Below are positions 55,500 through 64,000 of a stretch of DNA of 64,000 bases, in pieces. Every line of letters starts with the position of its first letter. The first letter of the stretch is position 1. The translations under genes and the position numbers were made by a program. Under the pieces are notes generated by a model. It ran no database searches. It was given only the letters and a program-made list of their open reading frames with translations, and was not told the origin of the DNA. Source of the DNA: Fomitopsis serialis (taxonomy: Eukaryota; Basidiomycota; Agaricomycetes; Polyporales; Fomitopsidaceae); contig NW_025955114.1 of the NCBI RefSeq assembly GCF_022376445.1, positions 1 through 64,000 on the forward strand, in the 5' to 3' direction.

Positions 55500-56089
55500 G
55501 GCTGATAAGCTCTTGATACGGGTATCGTATCGCGTAGCTAACGAGATCAGTTAGCCCTGTCCCCGCATACCACGCAGTTTACCATTGCTACCACCGTCCC
55601 CTTTCCTCGTTAAGGTAATCATCCCCTCCACCTCTCCCTTGCCCAAGTCCGGTATCCCTCGAGCAGCGCACGTGCTACGTGGCTGAGGGCGCTTCCCTCA
55701 AGATCACGGATCTCTCCCGATCCCCGGGCGTCGCACCCGACGTTCGGTAAGCCGACGCCACGCCCGCTGAGCTCGCCGCCACCGCGCACGGGCCCATCGC
55801 ATCGCGCTCACCGTCGACGACCATGGCGGGCCCGTGCGGAGATCGGGTCCGCGTTGACTCTGACGCGCGGCTGGGTGGCGCGTGCCCGAGCCTCGCGGGC
55901 ACTCCCACGGTCGTTGATCGGGTGATTCCCACGCGCGCTCGCCACCGCGTCCGGCGCTGTGCTCGCTGTCGGCGACGACGAGCACGAATATCTCGCTCCC
56001 CTCTCCGTTTATCGTCGCGACTTTTTGGATAATACATTTAGTAGTGATACTTACACTGTATATATGCTTACCAAGTGTATACAATGTAT
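55500..56089. other. GC-rich stretch, no gene assigned
   Basis: 55.68-56.03 kb is GC-rich and open in several frames on both strands, which composition alone explains. It abuts the retrotransposon LTR. Confidence 0.4.
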
Positions 56090-56602
56090 TGTTACCTCGG
56101 AATAGTATGACTATCTCCCCAGTGATACCTACCCAGTACCCATCAATAGAACGGCCAGAAGTGAGCATAATATGCTCTTGTTACGCGAAGCTAGGCGAGT
56201 GGAACACTACAAGCCACAAGCTTGCAAGGTTACTAACTTCAAGGAGAGTTCTGTGTCTTAGACCGAGGAAGGATGTGAATCCCTTCGTCCTCGTCGAGTT
56301 CCGAAGCGGTAGCGGTATGAGAAAGCTAGCGTCGATTGCTAACCAGGTCGAACTGAAGAGTCCGACCTTTACTGTACAGGTATATATACAAACGAAGAAG
56401 CCTGAGTCAGATCGTACAGTAAGCATGAGTCAGGATATGTCATCGCTGACGAAGGAAATGATGAGCATGACGAAGAAAAGAGTCAGCTATCACATGATAG
56501 TCCGGGTGCGGTATAGTACATAACCGGTCCTCATGCACGTGAGGTGGTTAGAGTTAACAAATAAGAGAAAATGAAATGTACGTCATATGGCACCTTGTAA
56601 CA
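56090..56602 (-). repeat. 3' LTR of the Ty3/Gypsy element
   Basis: The 513-bp block begins TGTTACC and ends TTGTAACA on the plus strand, so it has the TG..CA ends with short inverted repeats (TGTTAC/GTAACA) of a Gypsy LTR. On the element's coding strand it is preceded by a polypurine tract (AGAAAGGGG, plus 56608-56616) just downstream of the last ORF. The matching 5' LTR lies beyond the right edge and could not be compared. Confidence 0.65.
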
Positions 56603-56638
56603 TAAGCCCCTTTCTATGGTCGACGTCCGCGTCGACCA

Positions 56639-58400
56639 CTAAGCCTCAGGATCCTGTTCATCCCCTCCATCGTTACCATCAGCGTCAGCGTACATGTCGT
56701 TAATGTCGCCGTTGAAGTCCCACGGAGAGGGTACTCGACTCGCCGGTTGGTCTTCATCGGTGTGCGTCTCTTCGTTAGACTCGGCCACCACCTGAAGAGT
56801 TCCAACGTGAGGAATACTCCTCGCTCGTCTGTTGGCGCGTATTCGGTAAATAGCGGCGTTGGTGTTTCTGGCCGCGACGGAAGGAGGTACCTCTGTTGGA
56901 AGGAGGAAGGATCGGTTGGGATCATCTTCGTTGATGCCCACCGAGTACCCTACGACTTCTCCGTCTGGGCCGTAGACGACTTGCAGAATCCGTCGACCGA
57001 AGAGATGATCGATCAGTTCTTCTGCACGAGAGGGGGTATCGACAGATGGAGCTGCTTGTGGATCTTCCTCTCGTTGCTGGGCGAGAAGTTGAGCCTCGAG
57101 TGCGAAGAAGCCGTCGGTACTCATGGACGACGATGTGGACGGAGCTCGAGGTATCGGCGCTTCGACATGCTTGTCTTCAGAGTATGCAGGGGGTTGGGAG
57201 TATCGAGGAGGTGCATCTGCCAACTCTGCGGGCGTCGGTTCGATATGGAAGTCCTCTTCCGTTGGTGTCGTCGGGGGCGAGACGACGCGTACCAACGGTG
57301 GGGCCGGGAAAGGTCCATGCGGTCGTCGTAAATGTGCGGGGGGAGTGGGAATGCGTCGAGGTCGTAAGACGAGGTCTGACGGGAGGATTCCGCGATATCC
57401 TCCGTCATGGTTCATCTCGTCGTTATCCTCATCGTAGTACGGGCCGATATGCCACTCATCCATATACTCTGAAGCCGCCTGCCAGGTGTCGAACACCATT
57501 CCTCGCGCTCCCGAACGATACAGTCGGCTCAGGATGGCGTGCGTGCCAATCCGATAGATGCCAGGGATGCGGCCTCGGGGTACAGCATAGTATCGAGACG
57601 CAGGATAAGGCGTCGAAGGAAGGTGTCGACGACGACGGGATGCACGATGTCGAAGAGAGTATGGTTCCGGGAGTTCGTGCTCGTCGGTTTCCTCGGCCAG
57701 CTGATGCGCTCCTCGTTGCGCAGAGTTGCGAAGCCGAACGAGTTGCGACTCGTGGAGGATGTCGGCGTCAAGGATATCGGAGAGTCGTCTACCGTGTGTC
57801 GTCACTGGTCCTACCTGGGGACAGTCTTGGTTCGTATGACCAGGGGCGGTGCGTCGGCATTTGGGACAGATATACATAAAGCAATCGATGACCCTGTGTC
57901 GATTCTCGTTGTTGCACCCCAAGAAGCATGTAGTGGTGTCGTTTACGAGGGGTAGCGTCTCTTCGGGTACTGGGTCGGGACGACGCAAGTCCCTTCCGTG
58001 GTATACGAAATGCGTGGGGTCGCGTAGTCCGGGGTCATGGTGCGCAACGAGCTCGGGGAACCGGGTTCGTTCCAATGTCTCAAGGGCCGCAGCGAGCTCG
58101 CCCACGGCATCTCGTTCGTACGCCTCGAACTCTGCCAGGATGTCCTCTCGCAGGTGCCTCCTGAGCGTGACCTCGGCTATGGCGTCGAACGTAGTGACCA
58201 TTGCGTCGAGAGCGTCGTGTTGCTCTTCGTTGGTGAGGGGGATATCGACGGGGGGTAGGCTACATGGGCCATCTGCAATTCAGGATCAAGGAACAGATGT
58301 TGGACCGCCCTCCAGTTTACGCGAGTGTCAGGGGTTTCCTGCAATTCTTCTCGTTCAGATAAGAGTCGACGAGTTTCGGTGAGGAGGGGAGTAGGGAGGA
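56639..58400 (-). CDS. Zinc-finger ORF between pol and the 3' LTR
   Basis: The main frame 56639-58255 encodes about 539 residues. A Cys/His cluster (CFLGCNNENRHRVIDC, then ICPKCRRTAPGHTNQDC) looks like a zinc-binding module. After it come a Pro-rich, acidic middle and a C-terminal ELIDHLFGRRILQVVYGPDG. I know similar uncharacterised mushroom proteins but no function. Upstream, TPLLTETRRLLSEREELQET continues in another frame. The two frames meet in a run of six G (58250-58255 on the plus strand); one extra base would join them as HVAYPPVDIPLT. Just before that frame is a stop, or an acceptor TACTCAGTAG, and then the nested palindrome. The ORF is therefore probably disabled here. Confidence 0.6.
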
Positions 58401-58429
58401 TGGGAGAGGGAGGAGCCTACTGAGTAAGA

Positions 58430-61210
58430 TTTAACGTTCCGAACGTTAAAACCGGAGTGAGATTTGCCCGTCTCGAACGTTGCGGCCGGCGCCGGCCGGA
58501 GGGGTCCGGGTCCACGTTGCAGACGTTGTCGTTGCCAGCGATCCGGCCGGAGTGCATGCCGGCCGGCTCTGCCTCGTCTCCAACTTTGCGGCCGGCCTTG
58601 CCATCCCTGAATACTGTCCCCAACGATCCACCCGGCCTGTTTTCACCGGACGTTGCAACGCTCCGGCCGGAGTGCGTGCCAGCCCACCCCCCACTGCTCA
58701 ACGCTCCGGCCGGAGTGCATGCCAGCCCTGCCCCCTCCTCAATGTTGCGGCCGGCCTGTTTTCACCGGACGTTGCAACGCTCCGGCCGGACTACACCCAG
58801 GCTGCCCCCCCACTTCTGAACGATCCGCCCGGCCTCTTTCACCCAACGTTGCAATGCTCCGGCCGGAGGGTATGCCGGCCGGTCATCCCTCGTTCCCAAC
58901 GTTGCGGCCGGAGCAGGCAGAATTCAAAGTGGCCAGGCAGTCCACGCTGCAAACAGTCCGGCCGGTCAACAGATATAGCATTGCAAACGAGCTGGCCGGC
59001 CTCAGGCCCTACCACTACAAATGGTCCGGCCGGACTTTTTGCCGGCCGAAAACACAATGTCTCGGGCCGAGGGTACAGCCAAAACTCGGCCAAAGCAGCC
59101 AGACATTTCCGGGCCGAGCTTTTGCTTCACCGACCGGGCAAGCATTGTCTCGGGCCGAAAAGTTGACAATTTTCTCGGGCCGAAGATTTGAGTACTGCCT
59201 CGGGCCGAAGAGTTGGGCATTTTCTCGGGCCGAAGATTTGGCCGAAGCTCGGTGAAAACAGCCGGGCTGTCGGATTGCCATATAAGGAAATTTGGTATTG
59301 ACTGGTAGTACTTCATTGATAGACTATAGTATCAATTCCCTAGTGACCAAAGATGTCTAGTTAGGCCAGGATGTGCAAAACAAGATTTACTCACAGGCTT
59401 CTTTGCACAACAAGCTAATCAATTTCTGAAGCCAGTTTTCTTTTCCCACACTGTTTGACTATCTAGGATGTGTTGTTTCAATGCATAGAGTATATTCCCA
59501 ACAGGAATAGTCTTATTCTTTGAAGCTGAATGCAGAACATGAGATAAGGGGCATACAGATATGGTACCGTGCTGAACAATGTTGACTCCTGCAGACAATC
59601 TACATTCAAAACACTGTTTCACAACCTCTGATGGTTCATTTACCCATAGGGAGTGAATCCTCCAAAGGAATAGTCTTATTCACACAAGCTGTGTGTGGTA
59701 CAGAGTTAAGGGGATCATGCACTCCGGCCGGACCATCTCCTATGAGGATGAGGATTGGCCGGCCGGACTGTTACCAATGTAAATGTTTCTGTGGCAGGTG
59801 CAATGTGCATGCTGGTACAACATTTCAGTGTGACACCCAGACAGACAATAATCCAAAGTATGTCTCTCACAATATAATGCATATTCACCTTATCTTCATC
59901 CCTGAGTTCAGCTTCAAAGAATAAGACTATTCCTTTGGGAGACTTGCTTGTTGCATTGAAATGTGCTACTCTAGATTGTGGAACATTGTGGGGAAAGCAT
60001 ATTGGCTTCAGGAAGTAAACACAGTATGACATGTATACCCATACACCCTTGCCTTAACTCTGTACTACATTCAGCTTATGTGAATAAGACTGTTCCTTTG
60101 GAGGATTCACTCCCTATGGGTAAATGAACCATCAGAGGTTGTGAAACAGTGTTTTGAATGTAGATTGTCTGCAGGAGTCAACATTGTTCAGCACGGTACC
60201 ATATCTGTATGCCCCTTATCTCATGTTCTGCATTCAGCTTCAAAGAATAAGACTATTCCTGTTGGGAATATACTCTATGCATTGAAACAACACATCCTAG
60301 ATAGTCAAACAGTGTGGGAAAAGAAAACTGGCTTCAGAAATTGATTAGCTTGTTGTGCAAAGAAGCCTGTGAGTAAATCTTGTTTTGCACATCCTGGCCT
60401 AACTAGACATCTTTGGTCACTAGGGAATTGATACTATAGTCTATCAATGAAGTACTACCAGTCAATACCAAATTTCCTTATATGGCAATCCGACAGCCCG
60501 GCTGTTTTCACCGAGCTTCGGCCAAATCTTCGGCCCGAGAAAATGCCCAACTCTTCGGCCCGAGGCAGTACTCAAATCTTCGGCCCGAGAAAATTGTCAA
60601 CTTTTCGGCCCGAGACAATGCTTGCCCGGTCGGTGAAGCAAAAGCTCGGCCCGGAAATGTCTGGCTGCTTTGGCCGAGTTTTGGCTGTACCCTCGGCCCG
60701 AGACATTGTGTTTTCGGCCGGCAAAAAGTCCGGCCGGACCATTTGTAGTGGTAGGGCCTGAGGCCGGCCAGCTCGTTTGCAATGCTATATCTGTTGACCG
60801 GCCGGACTGTTTGCAGCGTGGACTGCCTGGCCACTTTGAATTCTGCCTGCTCCGGCCGCAACGTTGGGAACGAGGGATGACCGGCCGGCATACCCTCCGG
60901 CCGGAGCATTGCAACGTTGGGTGAAAGAGGCCGGGCGGATCGTTCAGAAGTGGGGGGGCAGCCTGGGTGTAGTCCGGCCGGAGCGTTGCAACGTCCGGTG
61001 AAAACAGCCCGGCCGCAACATTGGAGGTGGTATTTGAGGAGGACAGGGCCGGCCGCAACGTTGGGGACGAGGCTGAACCGGCCGGCATGATCTCCGGCCG
61101 GATCACTGGCAACGTCCACGTCTGCAACGTGGACCCGGACCCCTCCGGCCGGCGCCGGCCGCCACGTTCGAAACGGGCAAATCTCACTCCGGTTTTAACG
61201 TTCGGAACGT
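58430..61210. mobile_element. Large palindromic (foldback) element, about 1.2-kb arms
   Basis: Left arm 58430-59712 and right arm about 60049-61210 are inverted copies, nearly identical over at least 58840-59680 versus 60090-60930. The ends carry the self-complementary AACGTTCCGAACGTT and AAAACCGGAGTGAGATTTGC. GTAAGA occurs directly on both sides (58424-58429 and 61211-61216), a likely target duplication. The outer arm is packed with CCGGCCGG words and CTCCGGCCGGAGTG-type units, then a run of CTCGGGCCGAAG units, then an AT-rich inner part. The left arm has about 115 bp more, one extra repeat unit. The 336-bp spacer has no coding capacity. ORFs in it are mirror images and low-complexity, so I call none of them genes. 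Confidence 0.9.
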
Positions 61211-61293
61211 GTAAGACACACTAAATAATGTGGAGGGAGTGCGAGCAGCGGCAAAGCGGGACATATCGAGTGGGATGAGGAAGTGGGGAAAGC

Positions 61294-64000
61294 TCAGAGA
61301 GTCGGAAGTTGGTTATCGTCTTCGTGGGTGAAGTCGATGCGGACGACTCCAATGCGATGCTTGGTCTTATACTCTAAGAGAAGGTCATCAGATGTTCCGG
61401 TTAAGTTCCGTTCCGGTATCCATTCGTTGGCTGACGAAGGATAACCACGCCATGACACGTAGTATTGCCTCCGACTAGAGCTTCCTCGGTGATTGATAAT
61501 TTGCTCCACCTCGTATTCTTCTTCTCCGTCGATAAGGTCAGGTGGTGGGAGCGTATGATTAGGAGCGTGAGTGTCCGTCGTTCTGTACGGGGAAAGAAGA
61601 CCGGCGTGGAAGACAGGATGGATTCGCCATTGCTTCGGGAGCGCCAGTCTGTAGACTCCGCGTCCCATGACTTCTGTGATTGCAAATGGTCCTTCCCGTT
61701 TAGGCGATAGTTTCCGGGACGGATAAGGGAGATGAAGGTTCTTCGAGTCTTGCCAGACCTTTTGTCCTTTCTGAAATGTCGGGGATCCCTTGCGGATACG
61801 GTCTTCTACCATGCGTTGGGCAAGCTCCATCGTGGCTTCGGCTTCTTTCCGAACTTGTTGCAGGTTATTGAGCCGTTCTTCAACGGAGGGAATGTTCGTG
61901 GGTTCATGGACGGCTGGGATGGAGCGAGGTTCGTAGCCCATCATTGCGTAGAACGGGGACATCTTGATCGTAGAGTGCTTCCTAGAGTTATGTGCAAACT
62001 CGGCGTCGGGAAGCATTGATGCCCAGGTTTCAGGATTGTTTGCGCAGAGGATACGAAGGTAGACCTCGAGTTCTTGATTTGCTCGTTCCGTTTGTCCGTC
62101 CGTCTGAGGGTGGTACGCCGTAGAGATTCGTTGGTCAATCTGAAGGATTTTGCACAGTTCTCGCATGACTCTAGACGCGAACTGGGGTCCTCGGTCAGAG
62201 ATCATGTGATCTGGGAGTCCAAATCGTCGGTAAACCGTGTCGTGTAGCATGCGAGCAGTGTCTGCGGCGTCTTCAGATTCGGTGCAAGGCGTATAAATTA
62301 CCCCCTTCGTAGAGTCGTGGTCCACAACGACTAAGCAAGAGTCGTATCCCTCCGGAGTAGGCGGAAGGTGCGTGACGTAGTCCATTGTAATCGTCGACAT
62401 AGGGCGGGTGGGAAGCGAAGCGGGGATAGGATAGAGCGGGACCTTCGTGGGATGCGTGTTCGGTTTCATCTGTTGGCAGGGTGCGCATCCTTTGACGTAT
62501 TCCGATATCGAGTGTGTCATTCTGGGCCACCAGTATCCTCGTTGTACGAGAACTTTGGTGCCGTCGATCCCAGGGTGTCCCGCTGCGGGAAGATCGTGGT
62601 GCAACCGAATAATGCGTCTTCGTAGATTTTCATCCGGAGGAACGTATACTTTGCTCCTGTACCAGACAAGTTGTCCATCAGTTGCCCAGTCTTCAAGTGA
62701 CGTGCGCGCGGGTGGTGGTCCCTTTCCGAGGAGTGCATCAAGGGCTTCACGAATCATGGGGTCTACGTCGTGGGCTGCAGTGATTTGATCCTTCAGCGTG
62801 ATGTTGACGGCTCGAGCGAAGACAGAGGATGGTAGCATGACCATCTCGTCATTGTCTTCCGATCCGTCGTCGTGATCGTGTCTTCGAGAAAGAGCATCTG
62901 CAACAGTCATCTGAGATCCTGGTACGTGTTGCAGCTCGTAGTCGTATTTGGAGAGTTGAAGGAGCCATCGAGCTTGTCGTCGGTTAAGCTTTTGGGCTTT
63001 CTTCCAGTACGTGAGGTTGCGATGATCGGATCGGATTGCCAACGTGTGTGGGGAACCAAGCAAGTACTGCTGCCATGCGTCAAGACCGCGTATGATCGCA
63101 AGAAGTTCGCGGTCGTAGATCTCGTAGTTTCGTTCAGCTGGGTTCAATGATTGTGAAAAGAAACTGCACGGGTGCAGTTCATCATTTGCGTCTTTTTGCA
63201 AGAGAGCACCGCCGACAGCGAACTTCGAAGAATCACATTCGAGGATGAACGGCTTTGCTTCGTCGGGCATGATCAGGACAGGAGCTTTGGTGAACTCGTC
63301 CTTCAAATCCTCGAATGCTGCTTGTTGTTCTGCGTTCCAATGCCAAGTGATGTTCTTCCTTGTGAGGTCGACGAGCGGTCGTACCCGATCGGAGAAGTGG
63401 TGGATAAACTTCCTGTAGAAGTTGGCAAATCCGACAAACGACCGGACATGTTTGACGCAGGTGGGGACCGGCCAGTGTGTGATGCCATTGACTTTGACTG
63501 GGTCCATGCCGATGTGTCCAGGTCGGATGATCATGCCTAGGAATTCCACCTCTTCTACGTCGAAGAAACATTTCTCAGGTTTGAGATAGAGGTCGTGTTC
63601 CTTTAGCCGTGCAATGACTCGTTGTGTTCGTTCATGGTGATCGTCGAGGTTGGCCGAGTAGATGAGGATATCGTCCATATAGATCACCATCCATCCTTCT
63701 TCAAGCATGTCGGCGAAGATGACATTCATCATTCGCTGGAAGGTGGACGGCGAGTTGCATAGACCGAAGAACATGACCGTGGGTTCGAAGAGTCGAGGAG
63801 GACCTCCGTCCGTTCCGGGTACAGCGAACGCCGCTTTCCATTCGTCTCCCTCTTTTACTCGGACGTTGTTGTAGCCAGCGCGAAGATCCATTTTGGTAAA
63901 GATCTTTGCATGCTTGAATTTGTCCATGAGATCAGAGATGAGGGGGAGAGGATAGCGATCCTTGACCGTGTTTTCGTTCAGTTTCCGGTAGTCCTGACAG
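61294..64000 (-). CDS. Ty3/Gypsy pol polyprotein (RT, RNase H, integrase, chromodomain), partial
   Basis: The reading frame is open to the right edge, so the N-terminus is cut off. Reverse transcriptase has YMDDILIYS and FGLCNSPSTFQRMM; RNase H has ECDSSKFAVGGALLQ and IYDRELLAI. The integrase zinc finger runs from HHDLPAAGHPG to CAPCQQMK, and the catalytic core includes DYVTHLPP, ISDRGPQFAS and TAYHPQTDGQTERANQELE (the D, D and E region). The tail holds a chromodomain, EYEVEQIINHRG, then YYVSWRGYP and NEWIPERNL, which defines chromoviruses and directs integration to marked chromatin. No frameshift or stop is seen over 900 codons, so this part could be functional. Confidence 0.95.
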   Translation of the reverse strand, partial: CQDYRKLNENTVKDRYPLPLISDLMDKFKHAKIFTKMDLRAGYNNVRVKEGDEWKAAFAVPGTDGGPPRLFEPTVMFFGLCNSPSTFQRMMNVIFADMLEEGWMVIYMDDILIYSANLDDHHERTQRVIARLKEHDLYLKPEKCFFDVEEVEFLGMIIRPGHIGMDPVKVNGITHWPVPTCVKHVRSFVGFANFYRKFIHHFSDRVRPLVDLTRKNITWHWNAEQQAAFEDLKDEFTKAPVLIMPDEAKPFILECDSSKFAVGGALLQKDANDELHPCSFFSQSLNPAERNYEIYDRELLAIIRGLDAWQQYLLGSPHTLAIRSDHRNLTYWKKAQKLNRRQARWLLQLSKYDYELQHVPGSQMTVADALSRRHDHDDGSEDNDEMVMLPSSVFARAVNITLKDQITAAHDVDPMIREALDALLGKGPPPARTSLEDWATDGQLVWYRSKVYVPPDENLRRRIIRLHHDLPAAGHPGIDGTKVLVQRGYWWPRMTHSISEYVKGCAPCQQMKPNTHPTKVPLYPIPASLPTRPMSTITMDYVTHLPPTPEGYDSCLVVVDHDSTKGVIYTPCTESEDAADTARMLHDTVYRRFGLPDHMISDRGPQFASRVMRELCKILQIDQRISTAYHPQTDGQTERANQELEVYLRILCANNPETWASMLPDAEFAHNSRKHSTIKMSPFYAMMGYEPRSIPAVHEPTNIPSVEERLNNLQQVRKEAEATMELAQRMVEDRIRKGSPTFQKGQKVWQDSKNLHLPYPSRKLSPKREGPFAITEVMGRGVYRLALPKQWRIHPVFHAGLLSPYRTTDTHAPNHTLPPPDLIDGEEEYEVEQIINHRGSSSRRQYYVSWRGYPSSANEWIPERNLTGTSDDLLLEYKTKHRIGVVRIDFTHEDDNQLPTL

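Larger units (their letters stand above)
56603..64000 (-). mobile_element. Ty3/Gypsy chromovirus, internal region, partial
   Basis: Reads right to left: pol (61294-64000, open at the window edge), a second ORF in the position after pol (56639-58400), the polypurine tract and the 3' LTR. A 2.78-kb palindromic element is nested at 58430-61210. Gag, protease and the 5' LTR must lie beyond 64000. Confidence 0.8.

Noticed and set aside
56044..56523. 159-codon plus-strand ORF
   Set aside because: Almost all of it lies inside the LTR and no domain is recognisable. LTRs seldom encode proteins.
56747..57879. Plus-strand ORFs of 194 and 277 codons
   Set aside because: They are antisense to the zinc-finger ORF of the retrotransposon, and the sense frame has the recognisable Cys/His cluster.
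58480..61119. Several ORFs of 84-228 codons in the palindromic element
   Set aside because: They occur as identical mirror pairs on opposite strands, are built from the CCGGCC repeats and resemble no protein. Composition keeps the frames open.
58430..61210. The repeat-rich arms as a CRISPR array
   Set aside because: Units are inverted between arms, irregular and GC-palindromic, in a eukaryotic genome with no cas genes.

Overview
The window is nuclear DNA of a filamentous basidiomycete, most likely an Agaricomycete of the polypore kind. Genes are broken by many 48-76 nt GT-AG introns with CTGAC/CTAAC-like branch sites, the only tRNA found has a canonical intron after position 37, and the protein families (DUF6533-type seven-helix proteins, a DUF6589-type protein, a chromodomain Ty3/Gypsy element) are typical of mushrooms. 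Family names come from memory and from reading motifs; no search was run.

Left part (1-35 kb). This part is dominated by one expanded, apparently undescribed family of four-helix membrane proteins. Six copies belong to subfamily A: a broken copy at 1-767 and genes at 1798, 3520, 11850, 13943 and 19998. Two belong to subfamily B, at 18557 and 32995. Between them lie a 22-exon phospholipase D (5857-9655), a galactose mutarotase (21679-23397), tRNA-Leu(CAA) (23748-23856), a Gfo/Idh/MocA oxidoreductase (25771-27024) and an NmrA-type protein (27635-28891), which has a decayed duplicate of its own 3' end next to it.

Middle part (29-51 kb). Four seven-helix DUF6533-type genes share the C-terminal signature SRLL(I/L)NLR. 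One of them is interrupted by a 657-bp TA-flanked inverted-repeat element, and a truncated fifth copy adjoins it. Also here are an ALO-like FAD oxidase (40952-43323), an Hsp20-like protein with a long disordered N-terminus (45941-47040) and a Cys-rich single-pass membrane protein (47330-48499).

Right part (51-64 kb). This is a mobile-element zone: a complete DUF6589-type gene (51379-54162), the 3' remnant of a RecQ-like helicase with a zinc knuckle, and a Ty3/Gypsy chromovirus that runs off the right edge. The retrotransposon has its 3' LTR at 56090-56602, pol at 61294-64000 and, unusually, a further zinc-finger ORF between pol and the LTR. A 2.78-kb near-perfect palindromic element (58430-61210), flanked by GTAAGA repeats, is nested in it just upstream of that ORF.

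No operon-like logic, rRNA or CRISPR array is present. Exon coordinates are read by eye from splice signals and frame continuity. Where the stated exon sums divide by three (phospholipase D, mutarotase, NmrA-type, ALO-like, Hsp20-like, Cys-rich, DUF6589-type) the models are firm; the DUF6533 exon models are approximate.
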